Position numbers and translations under genes: made by a program
Shown: positions 33,896 through 45,259 of the stretch, piece by piece
Layout: the number at the start of each line of letters is the position of its first letter
Numbering within the stretch: position 1 is the stretch's first letter
Assembly (NCBI RefSeq): GCF_026914185.1
Contig: NC_070562.1
Span: 3,906,001-3,970,000 of the forward strand
Direction: 5' to 3'
Length of the DNA stretch: 64,000 nt
From: Puccinia triticina
Taxonomy: Eukaryota > Basidiomycota > Pucciniomycetes > Pucciniales > Pucciniaceae
Notes under the pieces: generated by a model
Databases searched by the model: none
What the model saw: the letters and a program-made list of their open reading frames with translations, nothing else
Told to the model about the DNA's origin: nothing

Positions 33896-35468
33896 ATGGG
33901 GAGCATCTCGAGACGACTAAACCAGCTATCCGCTCAACTCGACCATCGCAATCACAACATTAGGCCAGCAACCTCACTTGCTCAACCAGCTCTGCGCCCT
34001 TCTGCCAGGTCAGTCGAGATCCCGCATCGGGCATGAGAGTTCTTGGTCACTGACTTCTTCATTCATTATAACAATAGCTTGATAATCATCCAGCCACTCC
34101 AATCGACCACTCCAGATGGCTACAACTATCGGACCCTCTTGATGCAGCGTAATTCGACTCAGCGTTCATTCCCGGCTGCACACGTCTTTCCAGGTAAGTC
34201 AAGTAGTCTCAAAGCTACATCTTGATTGCAAGGTCGATCAGACGACGAAAATTGGAACAATCAACTCACCTGCTGATTTACACTTTCGATCCTGCGAGTC
34301 GACAGGAGGCAATCTCGATCCGGATGATCACAACTATCAGTCACTCCTCAATCATCCAGTTTCGAAAGACACGTCCGGCGAACCTTCCGAACTTCAAACC
34401 GCCCTAAAGCTCTGTGCAATTCGTGAGACGTTTGAGGAAGCTGGTATCCTCGTTGGGCTATCTCCTGGTGTAGACACTCCGAGCTCAGTTCTGACAGATT
34501 TTAGGCTAAAGGTATGTGGGACATGGAAGCGCTCCCCAGTGTTATCACTGCCCTTTGGGAAATTTGATCACGGGCCCAAGTTTGAACTTTTTCTGATGTT
34601 TGCCTGGCACTTTTCTCGTAGCTGAAAGAAAAATCCACTGAATTCAACAGCATTGCTCAACACATTCAAGCTCATGTGCCCAGTGCCCAGAACATTCAAG
34701 GAAATTTATTCAACTTTGATGGGTTAGCCCATTATGGAAATATCTTGACTCCTACGACATCACCTAAGGTGCGTTTTACTCCTTATTTCAGCTGATCTGA
34801 TCATTTTAAAATCCCCCCCCTCAAAAAAAAAAAAAAAAAAAAGATCGTAACGTGGTGTGCAAGGGAATTGGTCGATGCTGATTTGATTATATTTTCCCTA
34901 AATGGTTATTTGATCGCCTCGCGAAAAACAGAGGTGGGATACTCAGTTCTACCTGTCCATCTTGCCATCGCCTTCCGAAAGCACTACAACCCAGGATGAT
35001 TTACATGTAGCAACGCCAGATGAATCAGAGACGGTCTCAGTAGTGTGGCTGAGCCCCGCAGAGGCTTTAAAACGATCCGTCATGGCACCTTCCGAGCGGA
35101 GTGACTCCATCACGCTCCCGCCCCCTCAGTTTTATCTCCTCACTGACCTGGCTCGCTGGAAAGATTATCGGCAGCTCAGAAATTATACAAAACGGAAGGT
35201 TTTTCCAATTACTCCTGAAATCGTCAAGCAGAAATCTGAAGGAACTGCGACTTTTGTCGTCGTATTTCCTGGTGACCCCTTGCATTCGACCTCGAAAGAA
35301 TTGTGTAAGAACGCTTCAGTCGATCAGCAATCGATCATCCATCGGATCCATGTTCGTCATGAGGCCACTAACTTCGGATCCCAGCCTGGCAACTTCTTTC
35401 GACCCATGAGACTTCAACGTTCTGGAATGTATCAAATTTTTGGGAGTGGATGGGAAGACTTGGATTGA
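33896..35468 (+). CDS. NUDT19-like Nudix hydrolase (putative acyl-CoA/CoA diphosphatase)
   Basis: Five exons join in phase: 33896-34008, 34078-34193, 34306-34511, 34622-34768 and 34932-35468, giving 372 residues. The Nudix fold is seen in SLIIIQPLQ, LLMQRNSTQRSFPAAHVFPG (ending near residue 77) and the Nudix helix CAIRETFEEAGILVG, with the metal-binding REtfEEaG at residues 116-123. The first Glu of the usual box is missing and an insertion separates FPGG from the helix, both typical of the NUDT19/NUDT7-like subgroup. RWDTQFYLSILP and the SVVWLSPAEAL segment follow as in that family. Members cleave pyrophosphate bonds of CoA derivatives, often in peroxisomes or mitochondria. No SKL-type C-terminal signal is present; the protein ends WEDLD. 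Confidence 0.9.
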
Positions 35469-36218
35469 CATTCACACCACGACCCCAAATGATGTGCTTT
35501 TACCTAAGACGTAGCTTTCTTGTACAAACATTCTATCTATTTATGTTTACAGCGTACAGCCAATCCAGTCAAATCTCCGCAAATCTGTGTCGCCAGTTTT
35601 TGCTCCCTTGAGTTTTCCTTCCGAATTTGCTCAAGCTGTCTCTTAAACTTGTGACCAACAGGGGGGTTCACGTACTGCTGATGCCAGAAACAGAGCACCG
35701 TTCAAGTTGGCCTTCACTCTCCTTCACTTATTCTCATCAAGTGATTAGGTTTGATGAGGCAACCATCGAACCGAATGACCAAGACCAGAAAAGAAAAAAG
35801 AGAAACTCCTGTAACCCACCGTTTGCCAAGCCCTCTACCACCGGGGGTGCTCCCGCCTCATCACCTGTGACCGGGGGCCCGAGGCGGGGCATCTCCCGGG
35901 TGGGGTTTATGTATTTATGCATATCATTATGCAGTGGTCAAATTCAGGCAAGGGCTTCTTGTTGCGCTCAAAGCTTATTTCTCACGGATCTCACGACCTT
36001 ACTGGCACCAGAAGAACAAGAAACGGAGATTGAAGGAATAACTGATTGCTTTCATAACAGACGCGATATATAAAACGCGGCATAAAGCGTGATTTTGTAG
36101 AGGGGAACTAGACCGCAGAAGCATGAGAAAAAAGTGGGGAGAGGCTATTCATTGAACCTTTCTGCTTCGCTGAACTCAGAGATTTCAATCGATGAGATCT
36201 CGGCCTTAGATTCGATCT

Positions 36219-37097
36219 TCACTTGTCACCGTAGAAGCCGAATTTCTCGGGGAAAGTGAAACCGACTTGTTGCCAGCTTTCAAATCGGACGTTGGTGGAT
36301 TGGCTGAAAACTTGTTGCACGTTGACACCGGCAGACGAGTAGTCGTTGAGGATGGCCTCGAATTGAGAGTTAAACTCGAAGATGGTCTCTGTACATAGTT
36401 CGGAGAGGTGCGATCGCGTTAGTTCAGGAGCATTGTCAACTATCCCTAATCAATCTGAGAAAAAGGGCATAATGACCTTGTGCCTCAGAGCGACGGAAGA
36501 CTCGCGGGTATTTGCCGATAGTGTCGACGATACCTTGGAAGTTGTTGAAGAGGGAGACAAGCGATCTGGTGGATTTGAACTGGAAAATATGGAGAATCCA
36601 AATAAGCGACCTAGTCGAATTTCGCGAAGCCAAGTGGAAAAAAGTAAGATTTATCAGAGAAACTGGCGTACCGCGACGCTGCTGTCACTTCTGATGGAGA
36701 CGTGTAACTTGGTGGACAAGCTGTGGATAGGCTCGTAGAGGCCGTCTAACTTGGAGTTGGCATCTCGGATGGACTGTCTCTGGCAAGACGCGACAAGGGG
36801 CCCTTTGACTTGTCTGATCTTGTCCAAGCAGCCGCTGAAGTCGACGCCGTTGTTGTTGTAGTCGGGTCTAGTGCTTGGGTTGTTGTAGTCAGGTCTAGTG
36901 CTTGGGTTGTTGTAGTCGGGTCTAGTGCTTGGGGATTGGTCGCCACCGTATGAGGGAGGGTAACAGGCCACGGAAGCTTGGAAGCAGACATAGAGAAGAT
37001 GCGTACGTGAGCTTGACTGATTGAAGCCTTCCAAAGTTGATGAAAGAAAAGGCTTACCAGCAAGGGCAATGAGAGCCATAAGGTACTTGAACAACAT
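36219..37097 (-). CDS. Small secreted protein with tandem PSTRPDYNN repeats
   Basis: Four exons on the minus strand, 37097-37058, 36976-36672, 36579-36477 and 36388-36219, join in phase into 205 residues. The N-terminus MLFKYLMALIALAASVAC is a typical signal peptide with likely cleavage before CYPPSYGG. Three near-identical repeats of about nine residues (PSTRPDYNN) follow, matching a 27-30-bp tandem repeat in the DNA at 36840-36930. The mature part has only three cysteines and a helical domain containing NNFQGIVDTIGKYP, IFEFNSQFEAILNDYSSAGV and ending FGFYGDK. No enzyme motif is seen. Small size, signal peptide and lack of known domains fit a candidate secreted effector or extracellular protein of a biotrophic fungus; the function is not shown by the sequence. 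Confidence 0.85.
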
Positions 37098-37099
37098 CT

Positions 37100-38590
37100 T
37101 GAGTTGAATTTTTGGGTTAGTTCTTTAAGACTTAGATAAAAGCTGGTTTGTTGTGGTGGATCGTGTTAATCGTTGGTGAGTGAGCTGATGGGGAACGAAA
37201 CAGTGCCAGAGCTCACTGGTTTTATACCCTATCAGGCTGGAGTGCAGCGATTGCGAAAACTCTGAGCAAGTGACCCCTGAACGATCCCCCTCCCTAGAAC
37301 TTGACGGTGAAGAAAGGGTTGCTGCAGCACGTCGAATCTTAGCCTGTTGCGCAACATTTGTCATTTTAGATTCTGCTTCTGAGTAGCTTACGATGACCAC
37401 CGATGGCCAAAAGATGCACGCACATCATGCAACTTGAGGTTCGCCGCTGGTTTGCATCAAGCTAGGAATCACGCCTTCAACCGAAATCCAATGGCTCCTG
37501 GGGATGAGATTTTTTTTAGTCACAACCATAAGATGCCTATGTACGGACTCAGTTGTTCTGAGTTGTCTTGCACCGCACCAACCTCCCGGAATCTACTGGA
37601 ATAGCGCTTGAGGCGGCACTGATCACATGAGCCGGAATTCCACTTTGGAAAATGTCAACTTGCGCGCTATGCTCAATGAGTAAAACAGGGTGACGATGCC
37701 ATCGCTACTGCTAGTACTCGGTTGATTTTGAACGTCATCAAGGCGGTGTTGTCACCCTGGGATTAAAATGCAATGGATGCAAGCCCAAGATTTCAATGTG
37801 ATCCAAACAACAAAGTGAGATTCGTAAGCTAATTTCCTTTCGCCTTGGAATGATCGTTAAGGCGTGCTCATCGGGGTTATACCAGGATTTTCGCAATTGA
37901 CGTGGGCCGTTCCCGTGTGGATTCTCGGTTGCATTGAGCTATCAGAGGAAACAGCTTCCTAGAGTCGAACTATGCAGGCCGGATTGCGAGTTAGGATAAT
38001 TCCGCACAGGGGGTTTTGTCATTACGCATCGACATCGGCGTGTTTCTTCAGCCGGTGAATTCTCCGCCTGCATACGCAGGCGTAAAGATTGGACCTGTTT
38101 AGCACCACAAGGGTTAGAAAGCACACCATCAAAACAAAGCCCAAAAAGCCGTTTGATCCGCATGGCACCGGTCGTGTAGAGTGAAGTGATGATGTAGTCC
38201 GTCACATGGGATGCAGAATAAGCGTGGTCAGTTGATTTTGAGCTTGCCGTCTCACCATTCTCGTGACTAGTGACTACGTCCTTTCGGCAACTAAATCGCA
38301 GCCCTCTCCTCGGCCAGGAGGTGAATGCGACTTGAGTGCATTGCGCAGTCTGAGCGTTTATGCCCAGGTTGATGGCTCGAAAGTTGAGACACTGTCCAGT
38401 CAGATCGAGATTTGTCCATCGAAGGGAGAAATTCCAACACACATGCTGGCTTCGATTCCGAAGAACCCCAGCCTCATTTAAACTTCGCGGTCCGTTCCAC
38501 CTTGCTGGAGGCGGGCGCTTCCCGTCCAGGAGGGGCTTTGGTGGAGTTCGGGCGCGAGCACCCTTCCGTAGGCGCTGGGGAACTTGCATT
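37100..38590. other. Upstream region of the secreted-protein gene, otherwise gene-free
   Basis: The minus-strand promoter of the secreted-protein gene should lie in 37100-37400. A minus-strand frame at 37942-38589 lacks any recognisable feature and overlaps the foldback at its right end, so it is not called. Confidence 0.4.
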
Positions 38591-38614
38591 GGATTGAAAG
38601 AGGATCCTGCTGGA

Positions 38615-38905
38615 AACCCCTAACTTAACACAAGTCCCCCTGGGGGGAGGCTCTCTGTGGCTGGCCGCGAAGCAGCCGCTCCCGCAGACTTCCATGTTAG
38701 GGGGTTTCATAATAAGGAAACCCGGGAAGGTGTTCGAGCGCTCGCGAGTAGCTTATGAGGATGCTCGGGGCGATTTCTGGCGGGACTTCACGCCAAATTC
38801 TTAAGCGAGTATGTCACCCGCCTAACTTAACACAAGTCCCCCTGGTGAGAGGCTCGCTGTGGCTGCCCGCGAAGCAGCCCCTCCCGCCGGGAGGGACTTG
38901 CATAT
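38615..38905. repeat. Two tandem foldbacks, AAGTCCCCC family
   Basis: CTAACTTAACACAAGTCCCC begins copies at 38621 and 38822. Each is followed by GAGGCTCNCTGTGGCTGNCC and CGCGAAGCAGCCNCTCCCGC. Only the second retains the closing GGGAGGGACTTGCAT arm. The pair is a partial direct duplication of about 200 bp. Confidence 0.6.
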
Positions 38906-40004
38906 TATCCCCAATTTCATAGGGGAGCAGAAAGTACCAAATGGCTGTAAGATTTTTTAACTTTTTAATAGCTCCACCCCCAGCACCTCCAAAGGTCTGA
39001 GCCACAGCTTTCTGACCCTTTGACATCTCCTCTACAATTCTGTCTCCTCAGAATTTTTGTATCTACATTGATGTATTTTGCATAAGTTTTTGAAAAGTGA
39101 CTTCTCAAGAAATGGATCTGCACAAGGATTCAAAGGCTGTATTGCTTGTAGATCCTGTGGACCAACAAATCTGCATGCTTTCTAGGTTGTATGTAAATTG
39201 GCACATTGTATGTACAGTGGGTTATCCAAAGTTTTCACCTCCACAATTTTCAATGCAGAAGCTCAGGCTCCTCAAGCTGACCCAGGCACCCCAAGGGGTT
39301 TCAAATGCCTGTACAGTGAAGCTGTACAGGCCTGTGGCTGAAATTCAGAAATCATTTTCAGCCAAAAAAGCCCACAAGCTTTTCTAAAATTGCTGTATAT
39401 TAACGTCTCTGACTAACTGTGGCAACCTCCCACCTGGGGGTCACTTCTGGTTGCAGAGCTTACACAACCATGGCAACAGGAAGAATCCCTCCAGTTTCCA
39501 AGGTTATATCACATCTAGTGCTACCGGAATGAATTCCTTCCTGGTGGCAAGTTTAACAGATGCTGTGAACGGGTGTGACCCATTCTGGTTGTTGAGGTTG
39601 CAAGACCTCCAAAAACGGGGAGAACTCCTTCTGGTCTCATATGTCATGTAGCATTGGCGACTGGAGCAATTCCTTCTTGCCAAGGTTGGATGACCTTTGT
39701 GGCCAGAGGAAACCACTCTGGTTGCTGAGTTTATAAAACCTCTGGGACCGGAAGGGATTGACCCTTTGGGTCTTTGAGGTTAAACAACCTCAGGAACTGG
39801 GGGGGGGGGGGGGTACCCTTCCAGTCAAACAGGTGAGCAGATGCAGCTGCTGATACCCAGGTATCCAAGGATTTTCCCAAGATTTCAGACATCTGCATCC
39901 ACTGGCAGGTACTGCTGATACCCGCAGCAGGTTCAAAGTGAACATCTCTCATGATGTTCACAATGACATGTCAAGAGACTGTAAAATGAAGATGTGTCTG
40001 TTGA

Positions 40005-41400
40005 GATTTGAACTCACAACCTCAGCTATGCTGAGACACATACTAGAGTGCTGCCTTTACCAACACAGCCCGCAAACAGGTGACAAAATCCAGATTTTGT
40101 TGCGCTGACAAAATCCAAATCTTGCCCCAAGCTCGACCCCCGGGGCAGTTGTCACCTGCCATTTGCACATAAAACCTCAATGGCAGGTGCAAGAGAGAAG
40201 TACCAAAAAACCTTTATAGCTGGTCAGCACTGGTCAGCAAGAGAGAAAGACAAAGCTCTTGATGCCCAGCACGGACCGGCCATTGAGGGGAAATATGTAC
40301 ACTCACACATTGGGGGCTGGTACTGACCAGCCATCAAGCAAAATCTTGTACACCAATGGGTAACAAGAGCAACAAACTAGATACATACACTCTTGAGAGC
40401 GGTACTGACCGGGCGTGGAGAGAAACCAAGCATTTCTCAATGCCCGGCCAGTTCCAGCCAGCAAGCACGTATGTATGCGCTCCCAATGGCCAGCACACGT
40501 TGGTCATCAAGAGGAGAGAGATACACAACCTCAATGGCCAATCACTACCGGCCATGGAGAGGAAAGCGACTCCACTCTTGATGGACGGTACTAACCGGCC
40601 ATTGAAAACATGCATCCTACTCTTGATAGCTCTTCAGTACTGGCTTGCAAGAGCAAAAAATTAAGCTTCTGATGGCTGGCACAAACCAGACATGGAGAGC
40701 ATATGTGTGTGCACCCCCCTCAATGGCCTGTCAGCACTGTATGTATATTATCAAGAGGTTGGTGTGTTCCTCTACATACTGGGGGGCCATTGAGGGGGTG
40801 TGCATATGTATTTCCTCTCAATGAGGTGGCCATTGAGAGGGCAGAGCTTTGCAGCTCTTGTTGGCCAGTGCTGACCAGTCATGAAATATGGTGCTTTGCT
40901 TTTGATGTCTGGTACTAACCGGCCATTGAGGTTGTGTATGTATCTCCTCTTGATGGCTAACCTGTTCTGGTCATCAAGAGTGCATCTATTTATCTGGCTG
41001 GCCAGTGCTGACCAGGCATTGAGATTACAATGCTTGGCTTATCTCTACACCCGGTCACCTCAAGAATTGCATCTAGTTTGTTGCTCTCGCTGGCCGGTAC
41101 TGACCGGCCATTGAGAGTACAATATTTTGCTCTAGTGCTTTGCTCACCAGCCACTAATGGGCGAGTTTATGTCCCCTTGATGGCCGGACTGTGCCGGGCA
41201 TCAAGAGCTTTGTCCTTCTCTCTTGCTGGTTGGTACTGACCAGCCATCAAGGTTGTTTGATAAGTAACTCTTGCACCTGCCATCAAGGCGCAGGAGACGA
41301 AATCCACGGCAGGTGACAACTGCCCCGGGGCTCAAACTTGGGGCAAGATTTGGATTTTGTCACCTGTTTGCGGGCTGTGCAACTAGGCTACAGACACTTG
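40005..41400. mobile_element. Inverted-repeat element with tRNA-like edge and GGCCATTGAG palindrome array
   Basis: Ends of about 100 bp match in reverse: GCCCGCAAACAGGTGACAAA (40069) faces TTTGTCACCTGTTTGCGGGC (about 41356-41375), each followed inward by AAATCCAAATCTTGCCCCAA-like and CCCCGGGGCAGTTGTCACCT. Minus-strand 40075-40005 is tRNA-like (TGTTGGTAAAGGC and GGTTGTGAGTTCAAATC). The core, 40200-41275, holds irregular dyads such as GGTACTGACCGGCCATTGAG separated by about 60 bp, related to the 7085-8130 satellite. Confidence 0.7.
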
Positions 41401-42579
41401 TGGCTGCCAGCTGAGTGGTTGGTTGGTAGTGCTCATGGGTTGATCCAACAGCCCTCCATACTGTGGTGATAAATCATGGTAGCAGACTAACAGATAACTC
41501 AACAACATGTGGATCTTCAAGAAAAACATCTGAAGATATTTATGTATTTTCCAGGTATTTACTGCTTTAAGCATGCATTTCCTACCAGCCTCCAATTTGC
41601 AAATGATTGGCAAGATTAGAATATAAACTTTCTCTCATCCCCCTTTCCTACCCCCCAACCACAAAGCTGACACTCCCCCTCTATTACCATTCCTGAATAA
41701 GCTGTATGATAGTCCACCGGTTTTTTTTTTGAGGACAAGAACAAGGATTTTGCCTCTTTCCTTAACCCCATCCACTCTGACCTGTGACCCAATTGATGGA
41801 AGATGTGGTCTAAGTGAATTTATTGGTTGATCTTATATGAATGAATAATTTATGATTGTATGGTTACTGATTGAACACATATCCCCATGTATCAAGAGGA
41901 ACACCCTAGGTTAGAGATGGTCACTTTGAACCCGCTGTGGGTATCAGCTATTTGCTTGCACGTACCCACCAGCGGATGTCTGAGATCTTGGTAAAATCCA
42001 GCGGATACCCAGGTATCAGCAGCTGCATCTGCTTACCTGTTTGGCCAGAAGGGTACCCCCCCCCCCCCCCCCCCCAGTTGTTGAGGTTGTTTAACCTCAA
42101 AGACCCAAAGGGTTGATCCCTTCCAGTCCCAGAGGTTTTTTGACCTTGGCAACTGAAGTTTTTTCCTCTGGCGGTGTAAGACTCAAAAGAGGTCATGAAA
42201 CCCTTTTGCTAAATGTAGAAGGGGATGATGGATTTACAAGCTCTTCCCTTCTAACTACCAGATAACATGGCTCAACAAGGTAAGCTTGGCAAGTTCTTAT
42301 CACTTGATAGGATTGGTAGGTTTGGGATGAAGTTGTTCAATCAATATTTGTATAGAGTATAGAGTATTAATGAGTGTTGGTGATTAAGATGTTAAGAAGG
42401 GGAATTGAACTGAGGTTGGGTGAGGTATTGTTATCAATGACAAGAGCGGGAATGGAACCCGGGTTGGCTCAGGTGAGGCATGAAGGGCGTGGGAGAACTA
42501 TGGTTCAACTAGGATTGGAACCAAGGAAAGGTTAATGGCACTAGGCACTTGTTATATTGATGATGAGGAAAATTTGTTA

Positions 42580-42738
42580 GGCCCCGTTTGGCTGCCATGT
42601 TATAAGTCATAAACAGTTGAATACATGACGGGCAACCCCCGGGTGTTTCAAAGTTTTGGTGGCAACGGGGGGCAAACTTTGGGTCGCATGTCGTAAATTC
42701 AACCATTTATGATGATAAAGCGGCAGCCAAATGGGGCC
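42580..42738. mobile_element. Harbinger-type MITE with TTA duplication
   Basis: GGCCCCGTTTGGCTGCC at the left faces GGCAGCCAAATGGGGCC at the right, flanked on both sides by TTA. Length 159 bp, non-coding. A 3-bp TWA target duplication and a GGCCCC-type end fit PIF/Harbinger MITEs. Confidence 0.8.
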
Positions 42739-44009
42739 TTAGAATTTTTATTGTACTTGCAAGGGCAATAAATGAAATTGTAGGTAGTATATAATTTGGT
42801 GTGATGAGGAGTGATATGGTGTGATGTGGGGGGAATTGCCAGCATGGGGAACAAATGGCTGGAGAGAGGCCTCCTTTTATACCCAAGGGTGAGGGATTTT
42901 AGCTCCAGGGGAACAGGCTTTGGTGGAATAAATAGCTAATGGGGTATATCCCTACAATGTATAGTTTGACAGGAGCACAGCCTCAAAGGGACCTACCCTA
43001 AAGAAACAGGGTGCTACCTACAACAGAAAGGGTAAAACCCTGCAGGGTATTATTTATCCAAGCAAGAGCATGCATATTCATTATGCATGTGTAATGCAAA
43101 GTGAGCTTGAAGAAAAATAAGCAAGAGAAACATTTCCTGTGACAGGCTGAAATCTGTGTAACTCCTAAACCGGTGGAGATAGAGGGGTCATTCCAGTGGG
43201 TGACTGTAGGTTATTTTGTGTTAAAAGTCCATTTATGGGGTTAATTTTACAATATCTTTTATGTATAAAGAAGAAAAAGAAATTGTTACATTTCTCTGTA
43301 TAGAAACACAGGAATAAATACCACAGTGCAGAGGTCATCCAACCTTGGCAACCAGAAGGAATTGCTCCAGTCGCCAATTTTACATGACATATGCGACCGG
43401 AAGGAGTTCTCTCCAATTGCGGAGGTCTTGCAAATTCAACAACCAGGAGGGGTCACACCTGGTTGCAGCATCTGTTAAGCTTAACACCAGGAAGGAATTC
43501 ATTTCGGTAGCAGAGGTCATATAACTTTGGCGACTGGAGGAATTCTTCTGGTTGCCATGGTTGTGTAAGCTCTGCAACCAGAAGTGACCCCCAGGTGGGA
43601 AGTGGCCGCAGTTAGCCCCAGAGGTTAATATCCAGCAATGTTAAGCTTGCGGGCTTGTTTGGCTGAAACTGATTTCTGCATTTCAGCCACAGGCCTGTAC
43701 AGCTTCACTGTACAGGCAGTTGAAACCCCTTTGGGTGGCTAGGTCAGCTCAAGGAGGGTGCCCGGCTGGCCACGGGGAAGGGGGTATGTAGGGCGAAGGG
43801 CCGGATTGACATGAAATCACTCCAGGATTCTAATTGTGCTACCCACAAGGCCCCAAAGTTAAAAACAAAGGAACTGGAGTTTTTTTTCTGATTGCATTCC
43901 TGATATACAGGAGCCATACAGGCTTTGAGGCTGAAATCAGCAGCCCAAAAGTTGGGCCTAGAGGCTAGTACTACCAGAGCGCAAGATTTTATAACATTGC
44001 TGTACAACC

Positions 44010-44235
44010 CTAAGACCAAAGGAGCCTATCTTGATTGCCAGCTTTTAAGTGGCGGATACCTGCAGATACCCGCACGGGTATCCACCCAGGAGAGTGGGTA
44101 CCCGCTGTAAAATTCAGATGCAGATGTAGATGTTGCAAAATGGGTAAAAAAGGCCACAGGAGGCCACATGTATCCAAACATGCGCGGGTATCCAGATGGA
44201 AAGTGACCATCTCTAATTGCAACACATACATGATT
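44010..44235. repeat. GGTACCCGC/GGTATCC repeat fragment
   Basis: GATACCTGCAGATACCCGCA, GGTATCCACCCAGG and GGGTACCCGCTG resemble inner portions of the arms of the 39-44-kb element (39850-39940). Probably a displaced fragment of the same family. Confidence 0.45.
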
Positions 44236-44439
44236 CAGTCTGCTGTTTTGGTCAGAGCACAAAATCTTTAGAAGCATCTATCTCAACACATGCTCCCAGA
44301 GAAAACAATAAGAATAGAAATTTCACAAACAGCCAGCTGGAGTATCAAAGAAGAATGAGGAAGGTCTTGTGACCAGATGCTGCTACAAACTAAATGAAAC
44401 AGTATTTTGAATACAGAGGTGGAAAATGAATAAAAATAA

Positions 44440-44589
44440 GGCCCTGTTTGGAGCCAATATAATCCAGGCAATACATGATTTTTTTTGCATGACATCCTAT
44501 GTGACATCTGATCAGCTCTGCCAAAACTTGATCAGATGTCACAAGTTTCTAGATTATATTGCACAATTATATTGGCTCCAAACGGGGCC
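44440..44589. mobile_element. Harbinger-type MITE with TAA duplication
   Basis: GGCCCTGTTTGGAGCCAATA faces TATTGGCTCCAAACGGGGCC, with 24-bp ends and TAA on both flanks (44437-44439 and 44590-44592). Length 150 bp. It belongs with the MITE at 42580 by end sequence but has a different interior. Confidence 0.85.
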
Positions 44590-45259
44590 TAAGTGAGAAA
44601 AAACTGGATGAGATAAAAGGCAAGATTCACAATTTTTCTAAATAGCCTGTAAATAAAAAACTAGCTGAACCTTCAAAATTGATTCAAATAGGGGTTTAAA
44701 ATTTGAATGCTCTTGCAGTTGCATGCAGATTTTGGAAACCCTGAGATCTCCTACTGGGGCAAAGATTCAAACCCAAAGTTATTTCTCTCTTCTTTGGAAT
44801 AGAACTGAACATTGCCCAAACCCAGTATCTAAAGACTTTTACCAATCTAAATCCCACCCGGCCCTAATTTTCACTCCTTTGTGTAGAGGACAAAAAAGTA
44901 ACCATTTTTCATAATTGAAACCGTCCTTGAGCTTTAGGCCTGATACACGTAGAGGCTTGATGGTTTGGATGTTCAAGTCACAGTCCGGCACTTGCAAGGC
45001 TTACTGTCAAAATTAACTGCTTGAACAGCATGGACCAGTTCCTTCAGGCTCTTTCAGGAGCTGTGTCCGCCGGATAGTCTTGTACATAGCGCAAGCAGTT
45101 GGCTTACGCAGGGCTGGATCCGGGGACCCGAGCCGGGGCGATAAAACGGAGTATGTAGGCTAAGCCAGGATAGAGTTGGCTGATGTGAAGTTACATAACC
45201 AACCAGCGGCAGTGTGAGACTCGGCCAGCTTTTTGTCCACCTCTGCCTCTCGCTCCGAC

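Larger units (their letters stand above)
39265..43765. mobile_element. Large element with ~690-bp inverted termini, containing nested insertions
   Basis: The left arm is 39265-39950. Its reverse complement appears in two pieces: 43765-43320 and 42190-41907. Landmarks on both arms are CCTGTACAGTGAAGCTGTAC, CCACCTGGGGGTCACTTCTG, GAGCAATTCCTTCTTGCCAA and a poly-G/poly-C tract next to GGTACCC. The right arm is split by about 1.1 kb (42190-43320) that includes a Harbinger-type MITE. Between the arms lies the palindromic-array element at 40005-41400. No transposase was found. Confidence 0.75.

Noticed and set aside
37942..38589. 215-codon minus-strand frame upstream of the foldback pair
   Set aside because: No recognisable motif, competing frames on the other strand, and it runs into the AAGTCCCCC repeat.
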